A DNA stretch of 64,000 nt, taken from positions 11,939,081 to 12,003,080 of the forward strand of contig OY288262.1 of NCBI GenBank assembly GCA_958450325.1. The letters run 5' to 3'. The stretch is from Agrostemma githago (taxonomy: Eukaryota > Streptophyta > Magnoliopsida > Caryophyllales > Caryophyllaceae). The notes below the pieces were generated by a model. That model had not been told where the DNA came from and did not search any database. It saw only the letters and a program-made list of their open reading frames with translations. Position numbers and translations under genes: made by a program. Each line of letters begins with the position of its first letter. Position 1 is the first letter of the stretch. Positions 46,165 through 59,487 of the stretch are shown here, in pieces.

Positions 46165-46417
46165 CGAGCCGAGGACGGGGTGAAAACCCGAAAGGGCACC
46201 CCGGGCAAAAGGAAGAAACGAGTTGCGAGCCGTCGTTAAAAAAAATGACGAGCCGAGGACGGGGTGAAAACCCGAAAGGGCGCCCCGGGCAAAATGAAGA
46301 AACGAGTCGCGAGCCGTAAAAAAAAGCAAAAAAACAAAAAAAGGTGAGTCGAGGACGGAGTGAAAACCCGAAAGGGTGCTCCGGGTAAAATGAAGAAACG
46401 AGTTGCGAGCCACCAAA
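46165..46417 (+). repeat. Minisatellite, three units
   Basis: Units at about 46165-46235, 46249-46317 and 46346-46415, the same 70-75-base unit as at 44145. The third is the most diverged (GTGAGTCGAGGACGGAGTG). 46418-46796 after it is AT-rich with no gene recognised. Confidence 0.82.
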
Positions 46418-46796
46418 AATGAAAAAAAAGAGTGAAAAAAAATAAATGTGCTTCTCATTAAAAACAAAATTGGTTAAATCGAGCCTTGGTCGAGGCATTA
46501 ACATCAAACATCCAAAATCCGGGCGTCCCGGAAAATTAACAACATGTCTAAACTCCACAAAAACTAGTACTAATACGCCACATAATATCAATTAATACAA
46601 CATAGTACTAAACGGCTGGGCTACCAGTCCAACTTGTCCTCGCCCTTACAATTCGGGTGCGACTGCTTGCGTTCGTCCTCCTCGATTTTCCGAAAGCCAG
46701 CTTCTAACGCCCTGTCCAAACACGAGTCCAGCAAATTCCACTTTATTTTCTCTTTCAAAGCTTTAATATGGGTCTCGTTAGTCTTGGCCCGTTCAG

Positions 46797-48123
46797 ATTA
46801 ACTGACTAAACTAGGATCGGTCCCACTGTCTTTGGTTAGGCACTTAACCTCTCGAGTCTCCTCTCCGTCTCTTAGCGGCGTTGTCTTCCTAACTTTTGAG
46901 TCGGTCTGTCCTAACGGGTGTTCGCAAACCCTCTTTTGCATGAAAGTATTGTCGGTCACTCGAGCATCGGGATGCAAGAACTTCTGCTCCCAAGATACCC
47001 TGAAACCCCTAAGCAAATCCCCAGTCCATGGATCGAAACTAGAAATGACTTCAGCATCATCTGAAATAGAAGGTCGGACAGTACACCCATCTGGTTAGAC
47101 AACATGCTCGGGTAAATATAGACTTGATCCCTCATGGATAGTAGTAGCAAAGCCCGGGTCGAAGACAAAAAAGGGAACCCAACATGCCCACTAATATTCC
47201 ACCACGGGATAAACCACCTGATGACAACACCTCCCCCCAACCAAATAGGAAAGCCAATCATCCTCTTCGCGATTTTTGCTCCACACCAACGCCATCTTAC
47301 GACCCGTGAAACCCCTGTAGTTATAATCTTTGAAACACTGGGGAGGGTCAATCAAACCGAGCCGCTCTTGCAGCCAAACTTGTACAAAAATACGACGAAG
47401 CGTCACACCTCCAAAGCCAAAACAACCACAAAATAAATAAAACCAAGCCACAAAAAAAACACATAGAGAAAAAGAGGAGCAAAAACAAACCTGTAGGATA
47501 ACCCTAGAACCCCGAGAAAATGTCCCGTGTGACCGGACACTAGTATCAAGACCAAGAACAAGCTCACCCAAAATAAGCAAAGAGGGTGACCGTCCATGTT
47601 CCATAGCCACTACCACATCCATGACGCAAGGATTACCCCAACCTCCGCGCGACCGCGTGTCCTCAAAAAGATAGTAGCAAGCAATAGCAATATTGAAAGC
47701 ATGCCTACATGCCAAGGCCGAAACATAACGAGAGTCAACCCGAGAGAATGTCCTAGAAAGTAACTCTAGGTTAAGACCATCACTACCAAAATAGCCATTA
47801 GTCCCCTCCAACGAAGAAAGGTCCAAGAAGTGGTAAAACCGCTCCGCATAAGCATCATCCCCATAGGGCACACAAGGTCGAACCGAACTCGCTCCACCCT
47901 CCTATAGCATCTATCTCTTCGGACAAAGGACAAATTTTACCCCCGGGGAAAGCAAAAACATGGTATTTCGGGTCCCAGAACTTAAAACATGCACTCAAAA
48001 AACTATCCTGTACTTTGACTCGACTCAGCTCGACAACCGTCGATAAACCGTCATTTGAACTAACCTCGGGGTAGCATTTCTTAAAATCGCCCACTCAGCA
48101 AGGACATTCCCAAAATCCGACAT
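46797..48123 (-). pseudogene. Opposite-strand accessory gene of element C, degenerate
   Basis: Homolog of the gene at 1757-3567. ATG at 48121-48123 (MSDFGNVLAEW). A frameshift near 48090 leads to FLSACFKFWDPKYHVFAF and GGKICPLSEEIDAIGGW, a second frameshift near 47885 leads to the rest of exon 1 ending SRVILQ at 47491. The intron starts GTTTGTTTT. Exon 2 starts near 47378 with VWLQERLGLIDPP, is frame-shifted near 47230, and ends at an open stretch with RWFIPWWNISGHVGFP. The acceptor base context looks altered. The shared exon boundary and position antisense to pol indicate descent within the Tat family rather than independent capture. Function unknown. Confidence 0.75.
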
Positions 48124-48189
48124 AACCCTAGATATGGTTCTACACCTTACGGATATCCTACTATGTCTAGAACATGCACCCGCAACCCG

Positions 48190-48197
48190 TATATATA
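48190..48197 (-). promoter_or_regulatory. TATA box of accessory gene in C
   Basis: The minus strand reads CTATATATACG, about 67 bases before the ATG at 48123. It parallels the TATA box at 1657-1665. Confidence 0.62.
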
Positions 48198-49025
48198 GCC
48201 CTAATCCCACAAGACTTAGGAAACAACGATAATTTCCATAACCCGAAACCCGAACCGCACCGGCCCACGGGCCCGGGTCTCCGGCCGTTTAAGCCCAAGC
48301 GGTCCGGAACTCCATTGCCTCAGTCCGAGCGCCTGATGCCAGGCATGACCCAACCCGAGCAACCCAAGGATAGAAACTTGAACCCCCCGGGATCACCCTA
48401 GCTATCATTTTACGTCGGGAACAACCTCGCAAAAGCACTAGGGCCCACCCCGAAAGCCGAAACAACAACACAGGAGCTAGAGGAACGCGAGTTCACTCGT
48501 CGGACGCACGAGACTTAGACGTTTTTTTATCTTTTTTTAGGGGGATAAGCTATCCCACGTAGGCGTGTCGTAGCCTTGCAACGGTTATCGTCGAGTCGCG
48601 TCTGTAGCCTAACAAGGCAACTTTACGAATGTACAAAAAGTGGCCTAACTTTTTTGCCCGAATTCCAACTCCGGTCTTGTCCTGAATGTCAAAATAACTA
48701 CGTTCGTTTCCTAACACACTCGCTCAAAGTGTGTTAATAGGTTACATCTCGATTCAAAATATTTTAATCGACGTACTACCTGATCCGATTCCCGGCCCAA
48801 ACAAACGCGTTTCAAAACATCCGGAAAGAATTGTTTTCACACTCCCTCGCAACGCTAATACACCCTAAACTAGATCGAATCGCAAACAAACAAACGCAAA
48901 AAATGATTACTTGCCAATCTAACTGCACGATTAACCGAACAAAAAAAAGCGCAGGAGTAATCCAACTAATTCAAATACTAAAATTTAAAGAGTATATACA
49001 AACATGTACAAATTTATACACAAAA
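48198..49025. other. Upstream of accessory gene C and 3' flank of PMD copy B2
   Basis: 48198-48540 is the upstream side of the accessory gene: GC-rich, CCGGGTCTCCGG-type sequence that LTR C also shows near 36290. 48720-49025 is AT-rich and related to 29990-30200, the flank of B1. No polypurine tract or LTR is found. A T-rich run lies at 48522-48538. Confidence 0.5.
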
Positions 49026-52000
49026 TCAAGGCTGGGTAGGACCCCTAGAAGCCGTGCCGATGGCTATCACAAGCTCACCTAGGTTGTCATCCAGACCTAG
49101 GTCTTCTAAGTCGAAGGTAGGAGACTCACTACCATCCATCCCCAACAGCATGTCTAGAGTCGCTATCTCGGGGGCTCCTCCAATCTCCTCGTTAGGACCC
49201 GCAGCCTCAGCTTCAGCCTCAGTCTCCCTATCGATCCAATGCCTGGCCTCACCCTGTGTAGAGGTCTCACCCCGAGACCGAGCCAGCTGCTCCTTGAGGA
49301 AAGCAATCTCGTTAGCCCGAGATTGTAGGAGCCATTGCGATTCAACCTCTCTCGCCTCGAGCTCGGTCACCCGAGTCTCTAGCTGTCCCACCATATTTGG
49401 GACATCCTGCAAATACACTCAAACATTAGGATAACACATACAAGCAACCTAGGAAAACCACCTCAGCCATGTAAACTCACCGATCGGGGTCCCGAAGTAT
49501 CACGGGAGACCCTCAAGGCATAGGTTAGGAAGCAGTTGGCGGCCTACCATAACTTCTGATGGCAAGCCAACGAAACCTGAAAGCAGAAACCACAAAAGTT
49601 AGGCAAACTGACTCTAATCCTCAGAGCCCAGACGAATAACAATACCCGAAACTCACCTGGTACACCCGGTCTCGCCACTCTATCCCGGCATCCATCTCCT
49701 CAGCAGAACACGGGGGGAGAGGCTCAGTAAACGGTATCCCAGCCGCATCCACCCTAAGAAGAGTCAAGGGAAAATCTGGGGGCTGGATTTCGTCAGCCGG
49801 ATCGCCCAGCTGAAGAGACAACAGATTGGTCAGCCAAAAAGCAGAGAGATAACAAACCACAAAGCAAACCTTAGAGTCAAAGATTAGAACATTACCACGA
49901 GGCGGTACCAAGCCAGCCGTTGGGTGACGTGAGATAAGGAGGCACCAGGCACCAAGAGTGTATCGCCTCCTTCTCCGTCCTTGTCCTCGAGAATATCTGC
50001 GGCGGTCGGTGGTCTGAACATGGTCCGGGGAGGATCAACCGGCACCCTGAAGTCGTCATACAGGCACTGACGCACCAACCGCTCGTCCAAATACCAAACT
50101 GGACGAATCAACGCAAGAAGAAGCATCCTCCTATAACTCCGGGGCCTCAGCTTCGAGGACACGTACCCGGGCACGCCCTCGTAATCAGCCCAAGGGCGGG
50201 CCACAAACCACTGATGCGCGCTATCGTCAACACACATGCAAACAATATTTTTAACACCGACAAACCTAACTAATGTAGTAGTGGTAGGTCGGGATCGATC
50301 CACAGGGAGAGGGTTAAGCAATATTGGTCAAGTCTAGAGTTTAATCGTGAATGGGATTGAGATAGGGGTTTTGGGTTGAGAGAGGTCGAACTAATGCTAA
50401 CGAACTACACTACTAAGGCTAGGGACAATAATAGAAAAGGTGTTGGGAAGAGTCGGGATTCGAAAATGGGGTCTAGGAGTCTCGGGATCGAGTTTTAGCT
50501 ACAACATTAAAAAGGGAGAATGCCACCTTTCGGTTTCTTCACCCAACCTACCTAAACCCGCTTTCGCGACGAAAGGGTAAGTCTCAAATTAAGGTTATTT
50601 CTACCCCGACTTTCCCCATATTGATAGAAACGAGCCAAGGTCGATCTAGCTGCAGTCTAGGTCAACAAAGACACAAAACCTTAAACTTGATAATCAACGA
50701 GTAAACAACCCACCAACATCCCTTAATTCAAATAATCCAAATTTTCATCCCTAAATCCCCAACAAGAAAATCTACTCACTAGTCATGATGAATAACAATA
50801 AAACACTAATAAAAGAGAAATTAACTAAAACATGCATAATAACTATACTAACAATTAACACTAAGGAGAGAAATTAACTAACACACAATCTAAAGAGAAA
50901 CTAATAAGGAGGAGAGAAAATCATAAACTAATGGAGAAAAGGGAGAGGAAAGAATTTACCAACTATGGAGAAAACTAAGGAGGAAGATGAAGATTAACAT
51001 AAAGATTGAATCTTGGAAGAAATAATACAAGAATTTGTCACTAATCCATGCATAAATTCTTCAATCTTCAATAAAAGAAATATGAATCTTCAAGAAATAA
51101 AACAAGAGCCTTGTCACATAAACCCTTGCAAAACCCTTGAATCTTCAACATAAAACACAATCTTCAACAAAGATGGATGCTTGATTACTAACTATGGAGT
51201 AGAATTATACTAATACTAAGTAGATCTACTAATTGTTTGTAGAGAATTTTACTAGAGAGCTTACTACAATCTACTACTACTAAGAATCCTATAAACTACT
51301 CTAGAAATCCTCTAAACTACTTCTACTCCTAAAGGCTCACTCAAGGCACAAGGAGGCACAAAACCCTAGGAGCAGTATTTATACTAGTCTTAATGGGTTG
51401 CACAAACTTCAAGGCCCAAATCCAATTTCTCTTCATTTAAGCTAGACCTTCACCCTTTGCATCTTCATGGGGCAAAATTTCGTCCCGCGGCTTGACATAA
51501 TAATCCCACCGGGTGAAATTTCACCCGGTGAGATTTTCTTCATTTTTTGCAATTTCGGCCCAGTCGTTTCGCCCGGTGGAGAGTATCATGAAATCTTCGG
51601 GGGTGGAAATGTCGTTTCATTTTTTTTGTCGATCGATTGGATTACTTGAACTTTCAGTCGTGTGCTTTGCTCTTCGGACTGTATCTCTCTCTTTCATGCT
51701 CATAGAAGCTCGGACACGTTTTTGGTCGAAAATCCTATCAAAATAGACAGAAAACTACCAAAAACACGTAAAATGCAAAAGAGAGACACTAATGCGAGAA
51801 TTACGCAAAATACGGCGATAATCGCACTCAAGTCTCGCAAAACGGAGGAAAAACGGGTCTAAACGGGTGGAAAATGGTCCAAATTTGGCACACAACAACT
51901 ACACAAACAAAACCAACATCCTAATCAATCCCAGAACTTGAGGACTATTAAGCAAATAAACTATAGGAGAACTTACATCATCAATGCCTAGTTTATTGAC

Positions 52001-53978
52001 CAGCGCATTCTCCACCGGATAATGGTTGATTGTGCTCTTAGGCTGAGCCAGCCTCGACTCGATTCCCGCCGGGAATCTCTTCGGATGCGCCCGCACCGTC
52101 TTAGGTGCCAAGCACGGAAAATAAGAATAAATCCAAGCATGTAGGGTTCCAAAGAAAACTTTAGCAATTCCAACCAAAAATTAAGTAGAACTCAAAACAC
52201 AAGAGCGAAAAAAAAAACAACTAACCTCCAGTATGAGGCCCGGACCCACGATGGGCACGGCTGAACCCGACCCTATCACCAACGGCCTCACCATGACTTG
52301 CAAGCAGCGAGTCATCTCCGCGAAAGCCGCGGTCACCCAATCCTAGCGTCCCAGCTGAGTCAGCTCAACTAGGAAGGGCAAAATTCTAGTGCTGAATCTC
52401 TCACCCTTGTCCGATAAGTGGGTCGAGCCTAGGAAATACCACAGCCACAGCCGAGCATCCTGCTCCGGCGTATTGACCTCCCGACCCTCTAATACCGCCA
52501 CTCGCTCGAAGTGGTCGGTGATGTACGAGCACACTATAGCATGAGGCGTATTATATGCCTCACGCGGTAAACAATCCCCGATGAGGCCCCGCACCTCATC
52601 ACTATCTAGACTAGGGCCCTCGGCGGCCCACCTAATCCTATCCGGACCCTAGGGCAGACCACTAATCATCCCAAAGTCCTCTAGGGTCATCCCGACCTCC
52701 CCAAAAGACATATGGAAGGTCGAGGTAGTGTCGTGGAAGCGATCTATCATCGCCCGGATCACCATAAGGTTGCATTTAGTCTGGCAACCCACCAACCTAA
52801 CCCATTGCCCGACCACGGGACCCAGGGCGGTCCTCTCGATAATCCCCTTTACCGTGGGGGTCAACTTCTAATGATAAACGTCGAGCCACATAGTAAAACC
52901 CGATAAAGTCCTCATCGGACCTGGGGGCTGCAAATCCAAACGATGCAAAGATAAACAAAAACAAATCTAGCCTAACCCGAGCAGAAATAATAACGATAGC
53001 GAAATCCGAGTCATAACCAAATAAGCACGAATAGGACACTCACCAGACCCCGCACAATGCGGCTAGAGACATGACGGTCAAGATGAAACATCAGCTGGTG
53101 ACCATCCCAATCCCGAGCCCACTCAGGATCCTCGTAAACAATCTCCTCAGTCTCTGGTACCGGAGTCGGAGCATGAGCCCTCCTAGCCATCGTCTCCGGA
53201 AGCTTACGCTTCTTCACTCTATTGAACTCGGCCTCATTAATAGTCTCAGGGTCGCGCCTTTGGGACGAGATACTCCTATGTCTCCTACGAATCCCTCGGG
53301 GAGTCTGTGAACTCGCCCCGGCCACCTCCACACTAGCACCAACCGAGGAAGTTCCCTCGGGACGCTCGGTATTACCTTTAGCTGTGAAACCCAAAGCAAA
53401 ACACAACAAAACATAACCCTAGTCAGGCTAAGTCAGCTTAAACAGGTCAAAATAAGGTCAAAATTTCGAATGAGGATATCAAAATTCCGAAAAGGCCGCT
53501 AGCGCGCATTTTTGATCCTGATCACAATGGAAGTGGTTTCGGGAAAATCCGGCATCGTTACGACACCTTTTGGTCCGTCTTAAGACACACAAAATCTCAC
53601 GGAGAGTCCTATAAGGTCACCCTAGCCCTAGCAATCGACAATAGAGCTACTCATATCCTCATAAACACTATTTGGACAAAATTATGCAAAATAGACACGG
53701 GAATAATCGGGGAACGATCCTTAAACCCTAGCATTCCACCCCTTTTTCCATGGCAAGTCGTTGTCACATCACGAACATCCTTATCAAGCTTATAACTACT
53801 TCAACAAGATTTAATCGACCTTAATTTAACAATGAAATCAAGCACAAGCATCGAAACTTGATAAAACAAAAACACCCAAATCGATCTTCTAGGGTTTTCT
53901 ACGAAACAAACTCACAATCAATTCAATCAAGCAAAACCGACAAAAAGCAAGTAAAGAACACTAACCCGGAGTCGACAT
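49026..53978 (-). pseudogene. Plant-mobile-domain gene copy B2, degenerate, with solo LTR insertion
   Basis: Eight exons can be traced. E1 53966-53978 (ATG, 13 bases, donor GTTAGT); E2 53044-53381 (Ser/Arg-rich, then HQLMFHLDRHVSSRIVRGL, donor GTGAGT); E3 52226-52927 (PMD core: WVRLVGCQTKCN, FHMSFGEVGMTLEDF, ARLWLWYFLGSTHL, VPIVGPG); E4 51977-52138 (WIYSYFPCLAPKTV); E5 49896-50211 (RPRSYRRMLLLALIRPVWYL); E6 49657-49809; E7 near 49500-49580; E8 from about 49408 to 49026 (coiled coil, acidic tail). In-frame TAG stops lie at 52868, 52648 and about 52343 in E3. The E4 acceptor CAG of B1 is CAT here. Solo LTR S3 sits at the E5 acceptor. Clearly non-functional. Confidence 0.78.
50212..51897 (-). 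repeat. Solo LTR S3 (Athila-type) in PMD copy B2
   Basis: Begins TGATGCGCG and ends GCACACAACA on the plus strand, so TG...CA. Flanked by ACCAC (50207-50211) and ACTAC (51898-51902), a 5-base duplication with one mismatch. It lies exactly between the intron end TTTGTGTAG and exon 5, so it would separate the 3' splice site from its exon. Palindromes GGGTGAAATTTCACCC lie at 51511-51526 and nearby. 1,686 bases. Confidence 0.83.
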
Positions 53979-54105
53979 TATCGTAAAAAGAGAAATCGAA
54001 ACGAAATTCGGCAAGAAAAATCGAAGAAGTCGAGTTTGGGGCGAGGAAGATGACGCGTTCGAATTCTTTGTGGAATGAACGAGCGCCCCAATTTTCGCAT
54101 TACTA
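53979..54105 (-). promoter_or_regulatory. 5' untranslated and upstream region of PMD copy B2
   Basis: 127 bases remain between the B2 ATG and CACTA element F, which separates the gene from any promoter further upstream. Pyrimidine-rich (TTCTTCGATTTTTCTT on the minus strand), as in plant 5' UTRs. Confidence 0.4.
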
Positions 54106-54670
54106 CACTACTGAAAACACGTGAAATTGCGTCGGACTAACTGCGTCGGATTATTAATCCGACGCAAGTATAATAACTGTGTCGGTCTGCGTCAGTTAAT
54201 CTCACGCAAGTTATTTGCGTGGGATTAACTGACGCAGTCCGCCTCCATGAAACAGGCGCCAATAATTTTGTGTTGGCGCCACTACGTGTTTGGGTTGCGT
54301 GGGATTAGCCGACTCAAAAGGAAGGGATTGCGTCGGCTAATCCCACTCAAATGTTGTCGAGTCAACGCCTAATGTTGCGTGGCTAGTATTTAGGAAGACA
54401 GGAACTGCATCGGATTAGTCGACGCAAACATTAAAAGTGCGTTGGCTTGCGTCGGCTAATCCCACGCAATTGTGTTGACTCAAAGCGACCAGTCAACACT
54501 TAGACAGGTACTGCATCGGATTAGCCGACGCAAACTTGAATATTGCGTTGGTTTGCGTCGGCTAATCCCACGCAACATTTTCAATATAAAAAAAATATCG
54601 CGGACTGCATCGGATTAGCCGACGCAAACTTGAACTCTGCGTCGGTTTGCGTCGGCTATTCCCACGCAAA
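54106..54670. repeat. Terminal and subterminal repeats of CACTA element F
   Basis: About a dozen copies of a 20-21-base unit, TGCGTCGGCTAATCC or its complement GGATTAGCCGACGCA, many paired as TTGCGTCGG...CCCACGCAA inverted repeats. CACTA subterminal repeats are the binding sites of the TNPA-type protein (established for En/Spm). The unit differs from that of element G, so the two belong to separate subfamilies. Confidence 0.85.
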
Positions 54671-55505
54671 TATTTTATTATAAAAAACGCGACAACTAAA
54701 CAGACCCTAAACCCGACACCCCCAACTCCCTCTCTCACTAAGGCGAAAAACGACGACGACAACGACGACGCCAAACGACGACGACGCACGCCAACCGCAC
54801 CTACCTCCGGCGACCACCATCCTACCCAGATCCGGCGACCATCACCCTAAGTCGACCCCAAAATCGAAACCCTAAGTCACCCTCCCATAAACCGGCGAAC
54901 CCAAACGGCGAACCCTCCCGGCGACGAACCATAAACCGGCGAACCCTAAATCGAGTACACCCCCCACGCGCGACGAACGTTGCCGGCGAACCAGAACCCC
55001 GGCACACCCCCCCCCCCCCCCGGCGAACCTGAACCCCGGCGCACCCCCCCCCCCCCCCCCCCCGCGAAGTCAGCCCCGAAAAACCCTAACCCGATCCCTA
55101 ATCTTCAGGTATGATAATTAGGGTTTAATTGTTTTGATTAGGTTCATTGTCAGGTAATTAGATTGATTGGTAGTTAATTAGAGTAATTAGTGTAATTATG
55201 TTCATATTAGCATGTTAATTAGATTAGTCAGAATAAGAAGTAAACTAGGTTAATTAGGTGATTATGTTACTACCTAAACTAAGTTAATTAGGTTAATTTG
55301 ATGATTATGTTAGTACCTAAATTAGGTTAATTAGATTAATTACCTGATTATGTTAGTATGTTAATTAGTATGTGAATTAGGTTAATTAGTATGTGAATTA
55401 GGTTAGATTTCGTTTTATTGTTAGACGGTAATTGTAGTATGTGAATTAGGTTAGTTAGTATGTTAATTAGGTATTAGTGATTATTGTATTAGGTTAGAAA
55501 TTGTG
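54671..55505 (+). other. GC-rich leader then AT-rich stretch of element F
   Basis: 54690-55100 has CGACGACGAC repeats, several CGGCGAACC units, two C runs (55007-55021 and 55046-55063) and four AAACCCTAA-type motifs. 55100-55505 is AT-rich with repeats of TTAGGTTAATTAG. This is probably the promoter and 5' UTR. An upstream exon of tnp2 or a tnpA-type gene was not found. Confidence 0.5.
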
Positions 55506-56940
<1,435 letters not shown>

Positions 56941-57632
56941 GTACTTCTAATACATAAACAATACTAAAAAAGGGAAATTCGTTTTGTTTCTTAAATTTCA
57001 GCAGTTAGTGGTGGTAATTATAGTAAGTATTAATGTTTTGGATGATTGTGTTGAGATATGATTGCTGTTGTTATTTGTTTTCGTTGTGTATTGTGCATGA
57101 GCATTGTTTGAAATCTACTCAGACCTACCTAGTGCCCGTTCAAGAGTTACTCATTAGGAGTAATTCTTGGGCAGTCCCCGTTTTGGGATTGTTCTTGTGC
57201 CTTTCATGTTGCTTAGGTGGTAAACATGGAATTGTGTTGTGTTGGTAAGAGATAAATTTGGTGACAATTCCCTCAATGTTCTTCGATTGCATATGTGAAG
57301 TTTTCATATATTCCACATTGTGCTTTTGGAGAATTGAGGCGAATTGCTGCCGAATTTTTCTCTTATCGACATTACACAATTTCGTGTTTATCAGTGACAT
57401 GGAACGCACAAGAATGGGTTTAGGTTGGAGTGATAAGGTCCCCGGTGATGAATCGTTTTTAAATTGATGGTTGTGAGAGTTCCAAGTTATGGTGAAATTC
57501 GCGAACTTTTCTTCAATGTGCATTTCCCCTGTTGTTGTCGCCTACTTCAAATTCCATGTTGTTGACTTCTTTCCCCACACCATTTTGTTCATGTCTACAT
57601 ACCCTAATCATTCATAGTTCAATCCATATAGA
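56941..57632 (+). other. Upstream region of tnp2
   Basis: About 690 bases of mixed composition between the repeats and the tnp2 ATG. TTTCAG at 56997-57002 could be a splice acceptor. ORFs on either strand lack domain features. Confidence 0.45.
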
Positions 57633-59487
57633 ATGAATAGAGTAGAACGGAGTTGGATGTACGAGAGACTGACCGACAATAAGCGGCCAAAAATAGAATT
57701 TAGAGACGGTGTCGAGGAGTTCATCAAGTTTTCCTTAGATAATAACCCCCACTTCACCAGCGAGCAGCTTAGGTGCTCATGTAGAAAATGTCAAAATCGT
57801 GCCTTAAAACATGAAGTAGATGTCAAACAGCATCTATACAAGCAGAGTTTTGTTGAGAACTACTACGTGTGGACGTATCATGGTGAAAATGAAAGTAGTC
57901 TCCTGCAAGAACCTGTTCGCGAAAATCCGTACCGGGACTTCGTAGAGGACGCAATGCGTACGACGGTTGAGGACATCATGGAGGAGGAGCGTAACCCAGA
58001 CAACTTAAGCGACGAAGAAGTGCAACATGAACCCAACCCACAAGTCCTTTCCTTTTTCAAAATGCTAAAAAATGCTGAACTCCCAGTTTATGGCGGGTGC
58101 GATATGAGTCTGTTGCAAGTCGCTTCAAGGATGCTGACTTTGAAGTGCGAGAGCAACATGGCCTTAAGACATTTAGACGGTTGGATCCAACTGATGAGTG
58201 ACCTTCTACCGAAAAAAGAGAATGTCATGTCAAATAATTTCTACGTGGTTAAAAATATGTTGAAGGGCCTCCAACCCTCCCATGAAAAGATAGACTCGTG
58301 TCCGAATGGATGCATGTTGTTCTGGAAGGGAGATTCGGACCTCGACGCGTGTAGGAAATATGGATCCGAGAGGTACAAGAGTCCAACTGCAAAATACTAG
58401 GGGGAACAGAGTACCAACTAAGGTTTTGACTTACTTCCCAGTAGGTCCGAGGCTGCAAAGACTGTATGCGACAAAGAAAATTGCGGCCGAGATGAGTTGG
58501 CACCACAGTAACTCCAAAATCAGAGTTAGTGGTATGATGACACACCCTAGCAACGGTGAAGCTTGGAAGACATTTGATGTCAAACATCCCGAGTTCTCGA
58601 AAGAGCCGCGCAACGTACGTTTAGGTTTGTGCACAGATGGTTTCTCACCCTACGGGCAGTTCGGCAAGTCGTACTCATGTTGGTCGGTTATTTTGACACC
58701 GTACAACCTACCGCCGTGGTTATGCAATAAGAGACAATTTATGCTCCTGTCACTTATTGTTCCTGGCCCTAGGAACCCGAAAGCCAATATGGACGTGTAT
58801 CTCCAACCACTTGTTGAAGAGTTAAAAAGTTTGTGGGATAATGGGGTTTACACGTACGATGTGTCGAGGAAAACTAGTTTCAACTTAAGGGTTGCATTAA
58901 TGTGGACCATCAACGACTTCCCAGCTTACGGGATGTTGTCTGGTTGGAGTACAACGGGTTACCGTGCTTGTCCTTACTGTCAAGCGAAGGATCAAAAATC
59001 CTTTTGGCTTAAAAATAGCGGAAAGGTATCTTGGTTTGACTGTCATAGACAATTTCTACCTTCCGACCATCCATTTAGGCATAACTGTAAGAGTTTCCTG
59101 AAGAAACAACCCAATGAAACTAGGATCGCATGTAAACGGTTAACAGGCGATGAGATATGGACAGATGTGCAGAAGTACCCTACAATAGTACACGCTACCC
59201 ACCAACAGTTGAAAAAATTGAAGGACAAGAAGGAAGGTAGGTGGAAGCAGAGCATATTCTGGGAACTTCCGTACTGGCACACTCTGCTTATCAGACACAA
59301 CCTTGATGTTATGCATATCGAGAAGAATTTCTTTGAGCAAATTATCAACACCGTGATGGATGTACCGAACAAGACAGTCTTCGGACCAAAACGCAAAGCC
59401 GATTTCAAGGAACTGGGTCTTGGGCGACCCAAATCGTCGTCGTTTGTTATGGACAAAAATGAAATGAAGGCTTTGTGGTCATTTAGT
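57633..59487 (+). pseudogene. TNP2-type CACTA transposase, frame-shifted and truncated
   Basis: DDE-type transposase that excises and inserts CACTA ends. ATG 57633 begins the transposase-associated zinc domain (WMYERLTDN, FTSEQLRCSCRKCQN). CDMSLLQVASRML and CPNGCMLFWK follow. Near 58390-58400 a one-base shift and a TAG move the reading to the frame of 58306-59490. That frame has LTYFPVGPRLQRLYAT, LGLCTDGFSPYGQFG (candidate Asp), TPYNLPPWLC, TINDFPAYGMLSGWST (Asp), RACPYCQ and HNLDVMHIEKNFFEQI (third acidic site). It stops at ALWSF where LTR E begins; the final codon TGA is the first three bases of that LTR. About a third of the usual protein is missing. Confidence 0.88.

Larger units (their letters stand above)
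35869..48540 (+). mobile_element. Tat-like retrotransposon (element C), rearranged
   Basis: 5' LTR, primer-binding site, leader, gag, then a deletion removing protease, RT and half of RNase H, then aRNH/integrase, a tandem duplication, and an antisense accessory gene on the minus strand. No polypurine tract or 3' LTR appears before the PMD block. The remainder is either lost or lies beyond the nested CACTA and Athila insertions. The right limit is approximate. Confidence 0.82.

Noticed and set aside
46099..46591. Antisense ORFs with repeated SSFCPGRPFGFSPRPRL
   Set aside because: The repeats follow the 70-75-base minisatellite unit; no start context and no homolog recognised.
54106..54670. 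CRISPR-like array of short spaced repeats
   Set aside because: The units are subterminal repeats in both orientations next to a CACTA terminus in a plant genome, with irregular spacing and no unique spacers.
57140..57523. 127-residue antisense ORF upstream of tnp2
   Set aside because: No recognisable domain, and low-complexity flanks; most likely chance.
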